Positions 17,658 to 27,396 of a stretch of DNA of 64,000 nucleotides are shown in pieces. Location of the stretch: contig NZ_JAAGPI010000001.1 in the NCBI RefSeq assembly GCF_017104715.1, positions 434,001-498,000 on the forward strand. The letters run 5' to 3'. Within the stretch, counting starts at the first letter, position 1. Each line of letters begins with the position of its first letter. A model generated the notes under the pieces. That model was not told the origin of the DNA, searched no databases, and saw only the letters and a program-made list of their open reading frames with translations. A program made the position numbers and the translations under genes. The DNA comes from Burkholderia sp. Ac-20365. Lineage in GTDB: Bacteria > Pseudomonadota > Gammaproteobacteria > Burkholderiales > Burkholderiaceae.

Positions 17658-19097
17658 ATGCAGCGCACTATCACAGCAGACGATCCCGCGTTTGCACCAT
17701 CAGAAGCACAGTCTGGTTCGCGCGCCGCTGCGGCGTTGTCGGCACGGATGGACCGCTTGCCCGTTACGCGGTATCTATGGATGCTCGTTCTGCTGATCTC
17801 GCTCGGCGGATTTTTCGAAGTCTACGATCTGATTTTCACCGGCTATATCGCGCCGGGCATGGCGAAGAGCGGCTTGCTGAAAACGACGACTGAATCGTTC
17901 TTCGGGCTTCAGGGCATTGCAGGCTTCATCGCATCGACGTTCGCGGGCCTGTTCGTCGGTACATTCTGTTTCGGGTGGCTGCCGGATCGCTTCGGGCGTC
18001 GGAAGGTCTTTACGATTTCGCTGCTGTGGTATTCAATCGGCTCGGCGATCATGGCGTTTCAGACCTCGCCTGAAGGGCTGATCTTGTGGCGCTTTATCAC
18101 AGGCATTGGTGTGGGCATCGAGATCGTCACGATCGACAGTTACATCACTGAGCTTGTGCCGCAGCATATGCGCGGTCGCGCGATGGCCTTCAACCAGGCC
18201 GTGATGTTCGCCGCCGCGCCTGCCGCCGCGATTCTCTCTTACTGGCTCGTGCCGACGACACTCGCGGGCATCGACGGCTGGCGCTGGGTCGTGCTGCTCG
18301 GCTCGGCTGGCGCGCTGATCGTGTGGCTGATCCGGCTGGTCGTGCCGGAAAGCCCGCGATGGCTCGCAAGTCACGGACATGTGGAGCGCGGCGAGCGCGT
18401 GGTCAGGAAGATGGAGCAGATGGCCGAGATGCAAAGCGGCCGCGCGCTGCCCGCGCCGCTGCCGGTCGTCGAACTGCCGGTGCACCGGCGCGCGTCGCTG
18501 GCCGAATTGTGGCAGCCGCCTTACCGGTCGCGTCTCATCATGCTGATCGTGTTCAACTTCTGTCAGGCGATCGGCTATTACGGATTCGCGAACTGGGTGC
18601 CGACGCTGCTGATCGGGCAGGGCATCACCGTCACGAAGAGCCTGCTGTATTCGTTCATCATCGCGATTGCGCTGCCTTGCGGGCCTTTGCTGGCGATGCT
18701 GTTCGCCGACAAGGTACAGCGCAAATGGCTGATCGTTGGTTCCGCGTTTGCGGTCATCGTGTTCGGCCTGATGTTCGGGCAGGTGAAAACGGTCGGGCCA
18801 CTGATCGTGCTAGGCGTGCTCATCAGCCTCGCGGGGCAGACCATCTCCGTTTGCTACCACGCGTACCAGGCTGAGCTGTTTCCGACGCGGGTCCGTTGTC
18901 GCGCGAACGGCATCGTCTATTCGGCGAGCCGCGTGGGCGCGATGATGTCGGGTTTCATGATTGCGCATCTGTTGCGCGAGTTCGGTGTGGCGGGCGTGTT
19001 CGTCGGCATCACGGCGTGCATGGTGGTCGTGATGATATCGATTGGCGCATTCGGTCCGAAGACGAATGGCGTGCGGCTCGAAGATCTTTGCCACTAA
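17658..19097 (+). CDS. MFS metabolite/proton symporter
   Basis: The 479-residue MFS protein has about 12 helices. Motifs are GGFFEVYDLIFTGYIAPGMA in the first helix, GWLPDRFGRRK (motif A), GIGVGIEIVTIDSYITELVP and RGRAMAFNQ, typical of the aromatic/organic-acid and sugar symporter groups. It follows the CoA-transferase by 96 bp on the same strand and precedes a strong terminator, so it is most likely the uptake system for the acid handled by the two enzymes. The exact substrate cannot be read. Confidence 0.88.
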   Translation: MQRTITADDPAFAPSEAQSGSRAAAALSARMDRLPVTRYLWMLVLLISLGGFFEVYDLIFTGYIAPGMAKSGLLKTTTESFFGLQGIAGFIASTFAGLFVGTFCFGWLPDRFGRRKVFTISLLWYSIGSAIMAFQTSPEGLILWRFITGIGVGIEIVTIDSYITELVPQHMRGRAMAFNQAVMFAAAPAAAILSYWLVPTTLAGIDGWRWVVLLGSAGALIVWLIRLVVPESPRWLASHGHVERGERVVRKMEQMAEMQSGRALPAPLPVVELPVHRRASLAELWQPPYRSRLIMLIVFNFCQAIGYYGFANWVPTLLIGQGITVTKSLLYSFIIAIALPCGPLLAMLFADKVQRKWLIVGSAFAVIVFGLMFGQVKTVGPLIVLGVLISLAGQTISVCYHAYQAELFPTRVRCRANGIVYSASRVGAMMSGFMIAHLLREFGVAGVFVGITACMVVVMISIGAFGPKTNGVRLEDLCH

Positions 19098-19137
19098 AAA
19101 AGCCGGCCGGGTCATGATCGACCCGGCCGGCTTTTTT
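19096..19137. terminator. Strong bidirectional intrinsic terminator
   Basis: AAAAAAGCCGGCCGGGTC and its complement GACCCGGCCGGCTTTTTT form an 18-bp perfect stem with a 6-nt loop and an A-run/T-run on the two sides. It separates the MFS gene from convergent glcB and can stop both transcripts. Confidence 0.95.
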
Positions 19138-19158
19138 GTTGCGATTCAGCGTTAGAAC

Positions 19159-21339
19159 TTACGCGTTGCCTGCTGCCTTCAGTTGCAGACGGAACTTGTG
19201 CAGCAACGGTTCCGTATAGCCGCTAGGCTGCGCGCAACCTTCGAACACCAGCGCGCACGCCGCCTTGAACGCAATCGAACTGTCGAAGTTCGGCGCCATC
19301 GGCTTGTACTGCGGATCGCTTGCGTTCTGCTGATCGACGACCTTTGCCATGCGTTCCATCGTCTCGCGCACGAACTCGGGCTTGATGACGCCATGACGCA
19401 GCCAGTTCGCAATGTGCTGGCTCGAAATACGCAGCGTCGCGCGGTCTTCCATCAGGCCGACGTTGTGAATGTCCGGCACCTTCGAGCAACCGACGCCCTG
19501 ATCGATCCAGCGCACCACATAGCCGAGAATACCTTGCGCGTTGTTCTCGACTTCGCTGCGGATTTCTTCATCGCTCCATTGCGCGCTTTCGACGACGGGA
19601 ATGGTCAGCAGGCCGTCGAGCAGTTCATCGCGCACATTCGCGAGATCGGTGCGCTCCAGTTCTTTCTGCACGGCCTGCACGTCGACCTGATGATAGTGCA
19701 GCGCATGCAGCGTTGCGGCCGTGGGCGAGGGCACCCATGCGGTGTTCGCGCCTGCCTTCGGATGACCGATCTTCTGCTCGAGCATTGCCTTCATCAGATC
19801 CGGCATGGCCCACATGCCCTTGCCGATCTGCGCGCGGCCACGCAGGCCCGCAGCGAGACCGACGAGCACGTTGCTGCGCTCATACGCGGCGATCCACTTG
19901 CTCGACTTCATATCGCCCTTGCGCATCATCGGGCCTGCTTCCATCGAGCTGTGCATCTCGTCGCCCGTACGGTCGAGGAAGCCCGTATTGATGAACGCGA
20001 CACGCTCCGCAGCCTGGCCGATACATGCGGCGAGGTTCACGCTGGTGCGGCGTTCCTCGTCCATGATGCCCATCTTGATCGTATTGCGCGCAAGGCCAAA
20101 CAGGTCTTCGACGCGCGCGAACAGCTCGCTCGCGAACGCGACTTCAGCGGGACCGTGCATCTTCGGCTTGACGATATAGATCGAGCCCGTGCGCGAATTG
20201 AGCTTGTGCGTGCGGTCGTGCAGCGCGCACAGCGTCGTCACGACGCCGTCGAGAATGCCTTCGGGAATCTCGTTGCCGTCGCGATCGAGCACGGCCGGGT
20301 TCGTCATCAGATGGCCGACGTTGCGGATGAACAGCAGCGAGCGGCCATGCAGCTTCACGGGCTGGCCGTTGGCGCCCTGATACTCGCGGTCGGCGTTCAG
20401 GCGGCGCGTGAACGTTTTGCCGCCCTTCGTGACTTCTTCCGTCAGGTTGCCGACCATCAGACCGAGCCAGTTGCGATAGAGCAGCACCTTGTCGTCGGCA
20501 TCGACGGCGGCGACCGAGTCTTCGCAATCGATGATCGTGCTGACGGCCGCTTCCATCAGCACGTCCTTGATATTGGCCGGGTCGGTCTTGCCGATCGCAT
20601 CGTTCGCGTCGAACTGGATTTCGAAATGCAGGCCGTTGTGCTTGATCAGCACGGCCGACGGCGCGCTGGCATCGCCCTGATAGCCGATGAATTGCGCTGC
20701 GTCCCGCAGCGTCGTCGCGCCATTCTTCAACGCAACGATCAGCTTGCCGTTCTCGATGCGATAGCCGGTCGCGTCCTTGTGCGAGCCGTTTTCGAGCGGC
20801 GCGGCGCCGTCGAGAAACGTGCGCGCAAAGGCGATCACGCGTGCGCCGCGCACCGGGTTGAACTTCGCGGTACGTTCCGCGCCGTCGGTTTCGTCGATGG
20901 CGTCGGTGCCATACAGCGCGTCGTACAGGCTGCCCCAGCGCGCGTTCGCTGCGTTCAGCGCATAGCGCTGGTTCGACAGCGGCACGACGAGCTGCGGACC
21001 GGCCTGTTCGGCGATTTCGCGATCGACGTTATCCGTTGTTGCTTTCACGCTTGCGGGCACCGGCACGATATAGCCAATGCTTTCGAGGAAGCCGCGATAT
21101 GCGCGCAGGTCGCGCACCGGGCCCGGATTGGCGCGATGCCACTTGTCCAGTTCGACCTGCAGGCGGTCGCGTTCGGCGAGCAGCGCGCGGTTCTTCGGCG
21201 CGAGATCGTGCACGAGGGCATCGAAACCGGCCCAGAAGGCGGCGCTATCGACGCCAGTGCCGGGCAGGGCTTCCTTTTCGATGAACTGTTCGAGATTAGT
21301 GGCGACCTGCAATCCGCCGCGTTGGGTCAATTGAGTCAT
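19159..21339 (-). CDS. glcB: Malate synthase G
   Basis: The 726-residue length matches E. coli malate synthase G (723). Recognisable segments are [18 protein letters not shown] (catalytic acid and metal region), [17 protein letters not shown], and [20 protein letters not shown] followed by [12 protein letters not shown], which holds the catalytic Cys and Asp. It condenses glyoxylate with acetyl-CoA to malate. The ATG at 21339 (MTQLTQRGG) is preferred to 21393, where family similarity is absent. It follows glcG by 54 bp as a two-gene glyoxylate-use operon. Confidence 0.97.
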   Translation of the reverse strand: MTQLTQRGGLQVATNLEQFIEKEALPGTGVDSAAFWAGFDALVHDLAPKNRALLAERDRLQVELDKWHRANPGPVRDLRAYRGFLESIGYIVPVPASVKATTDNVDREIAEQAGPQLVVPLSNQRYALNAANARWGSLYDALYGTDAIDETDGAERTAKFNPVRGARVIAFARTFLDGAAPLENGSHKDATGYRIENGKLIVALKNGATTLRDAAQFIGYQGDASAPSAVLIKHNGLHFEIQFDANDAIGKTDPANIKDVLMEAAVSTIIDCEDSVAAVDADDKVLLYRNWLGLMVGNLTEEVTKGGKTFTRRLNADREYQGANGQPVKLHGRSLLFIRNVGHLMTNPAVLDRDGNEIPEGILDGVVTTLCALHDRTHKLNSRTGSIYIVKPKMHGPAEVAFASELFARVEDLFGLARNTIKMGIMDEERRTSVNLAACIGQAAERVAFINTGFLDRTGDEMHSSMEAGPMMRKGDMKSSKWIAAYERSNVLVGLAAGLRGRAQIGKGMWAMPDLMKAMLEQKIGHPKAGANTAWVPSPTAATLHALHYHQVDVQAVQKELERTDLANVRDELLDGLLTIPVVESAQWSDEEIRSEVENNAQGILGYVVRWIDQGVGCSKVPDIHNVGLMEDRATLRISSQHIANWLRHGVIKPEFVRETMERMAKVVDQQNASDPQYKPMAPNFDSSIAFKAACALVFEGCAQPSGYTEPLLHKFRLQLKAAGNA

Positions 21340-21393
21340 GGCTGTATCCAGGAAGGGCAAATTCGGGGCTGGTTCGTAGGGCCGTGGCGGCAC

Positions 21394-21810
21394 TCAAGCG
21401 TTGGTGCGACTGGCAACGGCTGCGGCGCCGGCCTTTGCCACCTGCGCATCCTGATCGGCCTTGACGCCGGACACGCCGACGGCACCGATCACCTGACCAT
21501 CTACCACAACAGGCACGCCGCCTTCCAGCGTGCCCGACAGCGGCGCGCTCAGGAATGCGGTGCGCCCGCCGTTGATCATGTCCTCGTACTGCTTCGATTC
21601 GCGGCGGCCGAGCGCGGCCGTGCGGGCTTTATCGGCGGCAATGTACGCGCCCACGGGCGCGCAGTTGTCGAGGCGCAGCAGCGACAGCAGATGACCGCCG
21701 TCGTCCACCACGGCGATCGTGACGGCCCACTGGTTGCGCTCGGCTTCGGCGCGCGCCGCTTCGATGATTTTCGTCGACTCGGCGACCGTCAGCACGGATT
21801 TTGTCTGCAT
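21394..21810 (-). CDS. glcG: GlcG/HbpS-like protein (DUF336)
   Basis: The 138-residue protein (MQTKSVLTVAESTKIIEAAR, AVVDDGGHLLSLLRLD, GGVPVVVDGQVIGAVGVSG) is a typical GlcG/PduO-C (DUF336) protein. The family binds haem or cobalamin in some cases, and its role in glycolate/glyoxylate operons is unclear. AGGA lies just before the ATG at 21810. The frame stays open to 22089, but that part is promoter DNA. The GlcG-GlcB pairing supports both calls. Confidence 0.9.
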   Translation of the reverse strand: MQTKSVLTVAESTKIIEAARAEAERNQWAVTIAVVDDGGHLLSLLRLDNCAPVGAYIAADKARTAALGRRESKQYEDMINGGRTAFLSAPLSGTLEGGVPVVVDGQVIGAVGVSGVKADQDAQVAKAGAAAVASRTNA

Positions 21811-21986
21811 GATGCGATTCCTGAATAACGATTGAAGTGAATTCCACGAGCGGACAAACCGCAAGCGCGCATGCACATGACAGCCGGCATGCGCACGCAC
21901 TATCGACGTGCATGCGGGGTCCAGTCTTATATATGACTTGGCAGCCATTGTTCCGTGTTCTGAGCGGCTTGTCGACCCGGTGGAAC

Positions 21987-22001
21987 ACTGGTCATACCAG
22001 T
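21987..22001. promoter_or_regulatory. FadR/GntR-type palindromic operator upstream of glcG
   Basis: ACTGGT-CAT-ACCAGT is a perfect 15-nt inverted repeat containing the TGGTnnnACCA core used by FCD-type GntR regulators (FadR, PdhR, LldR, GlcC families). It lies 177 bp upstream of glcG and 129 bp upstream of hpaG1, inside the 319-bp divergent intergenic region 21811-22129. No GntR gene is in the window. Which protein binds it is inference. Confidence 0.6.
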
Positions 22002-22077
22002 TTTTGGTGTCTTTTTTGCCGCTGGAGAGGCCTTCAGGCGCTGCGCCAGGGAAAACCCGCGCTACATGTCGATCTGC

Positions 22078-22106
22078 TTGACCGTCCACTGTGGTGCGCG
22101 AATACT
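22078..22106 (+). promoter_or_regulatory. Candidate sigma-70 promoter for the hpa operon
   Basis: TTGACC (22078-22083) and AATACT (22101-22106) are separated by exactly 17 bp, about 24 bp before the first hpa start codon. The -35 matches consensus at five of six positions and the -10 at four of six. Experimental support is absent. Confidence 0.5.
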
Positions 22107-22129
22107 ACTAAGATGTTAGTGAATGACGG

Positions 22130-22906
22130 ATGCCGCAACTTATGTTCGCACTCGACGATCACCGGATTCATCTCGAAGCAGAACCACTGGCACGCGATGT
22201 CGATGCACGAACCGTGCGTGCCTTGATCGCGGGCGGAGCGGCATGCAGGCCGCCCGTGGACGGCGCGATCTACGGCACGCTGCTGAACGATCGCGCCGCG
22301 CTCGATGCGCTTGGCGACTCGGTTCATGCGGCGCCTTATAAAGCACCGCCCAGGGCGCCTGTGCTCTACCTGAAGCCGCGCAATACGTTTGCGGGTCATC
22401 GCGCAGACATCGTCGTGCCCGACGATGAAGCAGGCGTGCAGGTTGGTGGATCGCTGGGCATCGTAATTGGGCGTACCGCGTGTCGCGTGCGTGTCGAAGA
22501 CGCGTTGTCGTATGTCGCGGGTTATGTGATCGTCGCGGACCTTTGCGTGCCGCACGCAAGTGTGTATCGACCGTCGGTCCGGTTTCGCGCGCGCGATGGC
22601 TTTTGCGTGACCGGTCCTGCTGTCGTCGCGCGCAGGCATGTGGGCGATCCCGATGCGCTGCCCATTGCGATCCGTATTGAAGGAAAAGCGTCTTTCACCA
22701 CGAACACATCCACTTCGATTCGCAACGTCGCGCGTCTGATCGCCGACGTTACCGACTTCATGACACTCGCACCCGGCGACGTGCTGACCCAGGGCGTCCC
22801 GCATAACGCCCCCATCGCGCATGCAGGCGACGAAATCAGCGTGGCAATCGGCGACTGGCCGCCGTTGTGTTTCTCGATGACGGCAAACGAAGGAGGCAAA
22901 CGATGA
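22130..22906 (+). CDS. hpaG1: HpaG1: homoprotocatechuate pathway isomerase/decarboxylase, N-terminal-type subunit
   Basis: This 258-residue fumarylacetoacetate-hydrolase-fold protein (VLYLKPRNTFAGH, LGIVIGRTACRV, LSYVAGYVIVADLCVPH) corresponds to the N-terminal half of E. coli HpaG. Its metal-binding Glu pair is replaced by Gly-Ser-Leu-Gly at VGGSLGIVIG, whereas HpaG2 keeps ExE, so it may be mainly structural or the isomerase part. An alternative start is ATG 22142. Its stop overlaps the hpaG2 start (ATGA). Confidence 0.85.
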   Translation: MPQLMFALDDHRIHLEAEPLARDVDARTVRALIAGGAACRPPVDGAIYGTLLNDRAALDALGDSVHAAPYKAPPRAPVLYLKPRNTFAGHRADIVVPDDEAGVQVGGSLGIVIGRTACRVRVEDALSYVAGYVIVADLCVPHASVYRPSVRFRARDGFCVTGPAVVARRHVGDPDALPIAIRIEGKASFTTNTSTSIRNVARLIADVTDFMTLAPGDVLTQGVPHNAPIAHAGDEISVAIGDWPPLCFSMTANEGGKR

Positions 22907-23661
22907 TGCGCGGCCGTGTTGCCTACGCAGGTGCGATCCATGAAGCGCATCCGCACGAACGCGGCGTGCGCCTTGCCGATGGCCGCATCTGCCGCGAGGA
23001 CGAGGTGGTGTGGCTCACGCCCATCCAGCCCGGCACGATCTTCGCGCTCGGCTTGAACTACGCCGAGCATGCAAAAGAACTGCAATTCACGAAGCAGGAA
23101 GAGCCGCTCGTCTTTCTCAAGGGCGCGGGTGGCGTGATCGGTCATCGAGGCGTGACGCGGCGCCCGTCGGACGTGACGTTCATGCACTACGAGTGCGAGC
23201 TTGCCGTCGTGATCGGTCGCCCCGCGAAAGAAGTGGCGCGCGACGATGCAATGCAATACGTGGCCGGCTACATGATCGCAAACGACTACGCGATCCGTGA
23301 CTATCTGGAGAACTATTACCGGCCGAATATGCGTGTGAAGAACCGCGATGGCGGCACGGTGCTCGGCCCCTGGTTCGTCGATGCCGCCGATATCGCCGAT
23401 GTCACGCAACTCGAATTGCGCACTTATGTGAACGGCACGCTGCATCAGAAAGGCAACACGTGCGATCTGGTGACGGACATTCCTGCGCTGATCGAATACC
23501 TCAGCAGCTTCATGACGCTCGCACCCGGCGACATCATTCTGACGGGCACGCCAGAGGGCGTCGTCAATGTGAATGCGGGCGATGAAGTCGTCTGCGAGAT
23601 AGATGGCCTTGGCCGTCTCGTCAACACGATCGTCTCCGATGCGGACTTCAACCGCGAGTGA
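22903..23661 (+). CDS. hpaG2: HpaG2: 5-oxopent-3-ene-1,2,5-tricarboxylate decarboxylase-type subunit
   Basis: The 252-residue protein has the FAH-family active-site elements: ALGLNYAEHAKEL, FLKGAGGVIGHRG, HYECELAVVIGR (the ExE metal ligands) and YVAGYMIANDYAIRD. It corresponds to the C-terminal half of E. coli HpaG and decarboxylates the ring-cleavage acid to give 2-hydroxyhepta-2,4-dienedioate. AGGAGG lies 6 bp before the ATG at 22903, which overlaps the hpaG1 stop. In many beta-proteobacteria the two halves are separate genes, as here. Confidence 0.92.
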   Translation: MMRGRVAYAGAIHEAHPHERGVRLADGRICREDEVVWLTPIQPGTIFALGLNYAEHAKELQFTKQEEPLVFLKGAGGVIGHRGVTRRPSDVTFMHYECELAVVIGRPAKEVARDDAMQYVAGYMIANDYAIRDYLENYYRPNMRVKNRDGGTVLGPWFVDAADIADVTQLELRTYVNGTLHQKGNTCDLVTDIPALIEYLSSFMTLAPGDIILTGTPEGVVNVNAGDEVVCEIDGLGRLVNTIVSDADFNRE

Positions 23662-23677
23662 ATCATCAGGACAAGCC

Positions 23678-25135
23678 ATGCGAATCGAACATCTGATCGA
23701 CGGAAAAACGAAGACCGCGCGCGATTACTTCGAAACGGTGAATCCCGCCACGCAGGAAGTACTCGCCGAAGTCGCAAGTGGCACGGCGGAAGATGTCGAT
23801 GCCGCCGTGCGCGCCGCGAAAGACGCGTTTCCTGCATGGGCCGCCAAGCCCGCGGCTGAACGTTCAAAGCTCGTGCGCAAGCTCGGCGAACTGATTGTGA
23901 AGAACGTGCCCGAACTCTCGGATACGGAAACGCGCGACACGGGTCAAACCATTTCGCAAACACGCAAGCAACTCGTGCCGCGTGCCGCCGACAACTTCAC
24001 GTACTTTGCCGAGATGTGCACGCGGGTAGATGGCCACACGTATCCTACCGACTCGCATCTGAACTACACGCTGTTTCATCCTGTCGGCGTGTGCGCGCTG
24101 ATCTCGCCGTGGAATGTCCCGTTCATGACGGCGACATGGAAAGTCGCACCGTGTCTCGCGTTCGGCAATACGGCCGTGCTGAAGATGAGCGAACTGTCTC
24201 CGCTCACGGCGTCGATGCTCGGCAATCTCGCGCTGGAAGCGGGCATTCCTGCTGGCGTGCTGAATGTCGTGCACGGCTACGGCAAGGATGCGGGCGAACC
24301 TCTCGTTGCGCATCCCGATGTGCATGCTATTTCGTTCACGGGTTCGACGGCGACGGGCAACCGGATCGTCAAGACAGCGGGTTTGAAGAAGTTTTCGATG
24401 GAACTGGGCGGCAAGTCGCCCTTCGTGATCTTCGACGACGCCGATTTCGAACGCGCGCTCGATGCCGCTGTATTCATGATCTTCTCGAACAATGGCGAAC
24501 GCTGCACAGCGGGCTCGCGCATTCTCGTACAGAAATCGATTTACGCGAAATTCGCAGAGCGGTTTATCGAACGCGCCAAGAGATTGAGCGTGGGCGATCC
24601 GCTCAGCGAACAGACCATGATTGGCCCGATGATCAGTCAGGCGCATCTGGCGAAAGTGCGGAGTTATATCGAACTGGGTCCGAAAGAAGGCGCGACGCTC
24701 GCATGCGGCGGACTCGATGCGCCATCTTTGCCAGACGCATTGAAGCGCGGCAATTTCGTCACGCCGACCGTATTCGTCGATGTCGATAATCGCATGCGGA
24801 TTGCGCAGGAAGAGATCTTCGGTCCCGTCGCGTGCCTGATTCCATTCGATGACGAAGCCGAAGCGATTCGCCTCGCCAACGATATTTCGTATGGTCTTTC
24901 CAGCTACGTGTGGACGGAGAACACGGGCCGCGCGCATCGTGTGGCGGCCGCGATCGAGGCCGGCATGTGTTTTGTAAACAGCCAGAACGTGCGCGATCTG
25001 CGCCAACCGTTTGGCGGCACGAAAGCGTCGGGCGTTGGACGCGAAGGCGGCACGTGGAGTTATGAAGTCTTTCTCGAGCCGAAGAATGTGTGCGTGTCGC
25101 TCGGTTCGCATCACATTCCGCGCTGGGGCGTGTGA
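23678..25135 (+). CDS. hpaE: 5-carboxymethyl-2-hydroxymuconate semialdehyde dehydrogenase
   Basis: This 485-residue aldehyde dehydrogenase has ISPWNVPFMTATWK, MELGGKSPF (general-base Glu) and NNGERCTAGSR (catalytic Cys). MRIEHLIDGK at the start and FVNSQNVRDLRQPFGGTKAS near the end are characteristic of HpaE. It oxidises the product of HpaD ring cleavage with NAD. The start at 23678 follows the hpaG2 stop by 16 bp. The upstream extension of the frame overlaps hpaG2 and is not used. Confidence 0.95.
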   Translation: MRIEHLIDGKTKTARDYFETVNPATQEVLAEVASGTAEDVDAAVRAAKDAFPAWAAKPAAERSKLVRKLGELIVKNVPELSDTETRDTGQTISQTRKQLVPRAADNFTYFAEMCTRVDGHTYPTDSHLNYTLFHPVGVCALISPWNVPFMTATWKVAPCLAFGNTAVLKMSELSPLTASMLGNLALEAGIPAGVLNVVHGYGKDAGEPLVAHPDVHAISFTGSTATGNRIVKTAGLKKFSMELGGKSPFVIFDDADFERALDAAVFMIFSNNGERCTAGSRILVQKSIYAKFAERFIERAKRLSVGDPLSEQTMIGPMISQAHLAKVRSYIELGPKEGATLACGGLDAPSLPDALKRGNFVTPTVFVDVDNRMRIAQEEIFGPVACLIPFDDEAEAIRLANDISYGLSSYVWTENTGRAHRVAAAIEAGMCFVNSQNVRDLRQPFGGTKASGVGREGGTWSYEVFLEPKNVCVSLGSHHIPRWGV

Positions 25136-25186
25136 TCTTTGTGCATCACGAGCGAATCGGCAATCTGCAAAGGAAAGGAGTTCGCG

Positions 25187-26050
25187 ATGGGCAAGCTTGC
25201 ATTGGCCGCTAAAGTGACTCATGTGCCTTCGATGTATCTGTCGGAACTGGATGGTCCGCACAAAGGTTGCCGTCAGGCCGCAATCGACGGACACCATGAA
25301 ATCGCCAGACGCTGCCGCGAACTGGGCGTCGATACGATCGTCGTGTTCGACGTGCACTGGCTCGTGAATAGTGAATATCACATCAACTGCGCGCCACAAT
25401 TCGCCGGTACTTACACGAGCAATGAACTGCCGCATTTCATCAACAACATGGCCTATGCGTATCCCGGCAATGTGCAACTCGGCAAGCTGATCGCCGAGGT
25501 TGCGAATGAAATGGGCGTGAAAAGCCGCGCGCATAGCGAGACTTCGCTCGAACTCGAATACGGCACGCTGGTGCCGATGCGCTATATGAACGCGGATCAG
25601 CGCTTTAAAACAGTATCGATTGCGGGCTGGTGCATGTGGCACGACCTGCCAACCAGCGCGCGCTTCGGCCTCGCTGTGCGCAAGGCGATCGAAGAACGCT
25701 ACGACGGCACAGTGGCGATCCTTGCCAGTGGTTCGCTCAGTCATCACTTCGCGAATAACGGCACAGCCGAGCAGTTCATGCACAAGGTGTGGGATCCGTT
25801 TCTCGAACAGACCGACCGTCATGTCGTGTCGCTGTGGGAGAAGGGCGACTGGAAAACGTTCTGCGGCATGCTGCCGCTCTACAACGAGAAATGCTGGGGC
25901 GAGGGCGGCATGCACGATACGGCGATGCTGCTCGGCGCGCTTGGCTGGGATCGTTACGAAGGCAAAGCCGAAGTTGTGACGCCTTATTTCGGCAGTTCGG
26001 GCACGGGGCAGATCAATGCGATTTTTCCCGTTACGCCGCTGCCCGCCTGA
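25187..26050 (+). CDS. hpaD: 3,4-dihydroxyphenylacetate 2,3-dioxygenase
   Basis: This 287-residue class III (LigB-type) extradiol dioxygenase starts MGKLALAAKVTHVPSMYLSE, with metal-site segments THVPSM, VVFDVHWL and GSLSHHFAN. It opens the ring of homoprotocatechuate with O2. A strong ribosome-binding site (AGGAAAGGAG) precedes the ATG at 25187. It follows hpaE by 51 bp in the hpa operon. Confidence 0.95.
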   Translation: MGKLALAAKVTHVPSMYLSELDGPHKGCRQAAIDGHHEIARRCRELGVDTIVVFDVHWLVNSEYHINCAPQFAGTYTSNELPHFINNMAYAYPGNVQLGKLIAEVANEMGVKSRAHSETSLELEYGTLVPMRYMNADQRFKTVSIAGWCMWHDLPTSARFGLAVRKAIEERYDGTVAILASGSLSHHFANNGTAEQFMHKVWDPFLEQTDRHVVSLWEKGDWKTFCGMLPLYNEKCWGEGGMHDTAMLLGALGWDRYEGKAEVVTPYFGSSGTGQINAIFPVTPLPA

Positions 26051-26070
26051 ACGCTCAATGGAGAATTGAC

Positions 26071-26469
26071 GTGCCGCATCTCACACTCGAATACAGCGCC
26101 AATCTGGCTGACGACGCCAGCATGGGAACACTTTGCAGAAAGCTCGCGCAATGTCTCGATGCACAACGCGAGAACGATCAACGTGTGTATCCGCTTGGCG
26201 GAATACGTGTGCGTGCATTGCGCTGCGATCAGTTCTGCGTTGCGGACGGCAGGCCTGATGCCGCGTTTCTGCACGCGAACCTGAAGATCGGCGCGGGGCG
26301 TTCGGAGGCCGCGAAGAAGGCGACGGGAGACGCGCTATTCGACGTCATCAAGCAGCATTTCGCCGATGCATTCGAGAAGCATGGGCTGGCGCTATCGCTG
26401 GAAATCAATGAGTTCAGTGAAGCGGGCACCTGGAAGCACAACAATCTGCACGCGCGGCTGAAAGGCTGA
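26071..26469 (+). CDS. hpaF: 5-carboxymethyl-2-hydroxymuconate delta-isomerase
   Basis: The 132-residue protein reads (G/M)PHLTLEYSANL. The invariant Pro directly after the start is the catalytic residue of the tautomerase-fold HpaF/CHMI family. The start is GTG at 26071, giving the Pro-2 that the mechanism needs. Starting further upstream in the same frame would destroy this. It isomerises the semialdehyde-derived diacid. It lies 20 bp after hpaD. Confidence 0.93.
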   Translation: MPHLTLEYSANLADDASMGTLCRKLAQCLDAQRENDQRVYPLGGIRVRALRCDQFCVADGRPDAAFLHANLKIGAGRSEAAKKATGDALFDVIKQHFADAFEKHGLALSLEINEFSEAGTWKHNNLHARLKG

Positions 26470-26490
26470 GCGCAATTATCGGGACTCGAC

Positions 26491-27294
26491 ATGCTAGACC
26501 AGACGACGATCCGCGAACTCGCCGGGAAGCTCGACCAGGCCGAAAAAACGCGTACTCAGTTGCGGCATTTTTCTGCGGCCTATCCCGACATGACAATCGA
26601 GGACGGTTACGCGATCCAGCGCGAGTGGGTCAAAATGAAGCTCGCGGAAGGCCACGTGATCAAAGGGCGCAAGATTGGCCTGACCTCGCGTGCGATGCAG
26701 CGTTCGTCGCAGATCGACGAACCGGACTATGCGCCGCTGCTCGACTATATGTTCATCGAGGCAGGCAGTGACATTCGTGCCGATCGCTTTATCGCGCCGC
26801 GCGTCGAAGTGGAACTGGCGTTCATTCTGGCGAGACCGCTCAAAGGTCCGAACGTGACGCTCGCCGACGTGCTCGATGCAACGGCTTACGTGACGCCCGC
26901 CGTCGAGATCATCGATGCGCGTATCGAGCAGTTCGACCGCGAAACGAAAGCGCCGCGCAAGGTGTTCGACACCATCTCCGATTTTGCGGCGAATGCGGGC
27001 ATCGTCATGGGTGGCCGCCCTGTGCGGCCGATGGATGTCGACCTGCGTTGGGTCGGCGCGTTGCTGTACAAGAACGGCGCGGTGGAAGAGAGCGGCCTTG
27101 CCGCAGCCGTGCTCAATCATCCCGCGACGGGCGTCGCGTGGCTCGCAAACAAGATCGCGCCTTATGATGAATCGCTGAATGCAAACGATGTGATTCTCAG
27201 CGGCTCATTTACGAGTCCGATTCCGGCGCGTGCGGGCGACACGTTTCATGTCGATTACGGCCCGCTCGGCGGCATCGCGCTGAATTTCGTCTGA
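26491..27294 (+). CDS. hpaH: 2-oxo-hepta-3-ene-1,7-dioate hydratase
   Basis: The 267-residue HpaH/MhpD-family hydratase has [35 protein letters not shown] (metal-binding ExE), [17 protein letters not shown] and [16 protein letters not shown]. It adds water to 2-hydroxyhepta-2,4-dienedioate, giving the substrate for HpaI aldolase. It is the last recognised hpa gene. No hpaI follows within the window. Confidence 0.95.
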   Translation: MLDQTTIRELAGKLDQAEKTRTQLRHFSAAYPDMTIEDGYAIQREWVKMKLAEGHVIKGRKIGLTSRAMQRSSQIDEPDYAPLLDYMFIEAGSDIRADRFIAPRVEVELAFILARPLKGPNVTLADVLDATAYVTPAVEIIDARIEQFDRETKAPRKVFDTISDFAANAGIVMGGRPVRPMDVDLRWVGALLYKNGAVEESGLAAAVLNHPATGVAWLANKIAPYDESLNANDVILSGSFTSPIPARAGDTFHVDYGPLGGIALNFV

Positions 27295-27396
27295 CTGTGT
27301 GCGGTTCGCCGCCGCGCATTTTTGAAAACTGCCAGGCATTTGGCGCATCGGGGCACAATGAGTACTTCGCGCATTCATTGATGCGGAGCCATTGCC

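Noticed and set aside
19183..21828. Open frame of 881 codons on the plus strand antisense to glcB and glcG
   Set aside because: The opposite strand encodes clear malate synthase G and GlcG, and the antisense product has shadow composition with no motifs.
23864..25915. Open frame of 683 codons antisense to hpaE and hpaD
   Set aside because: Shadow of well-conserved hpa genes, with no ribosome-binding site and no motifs.
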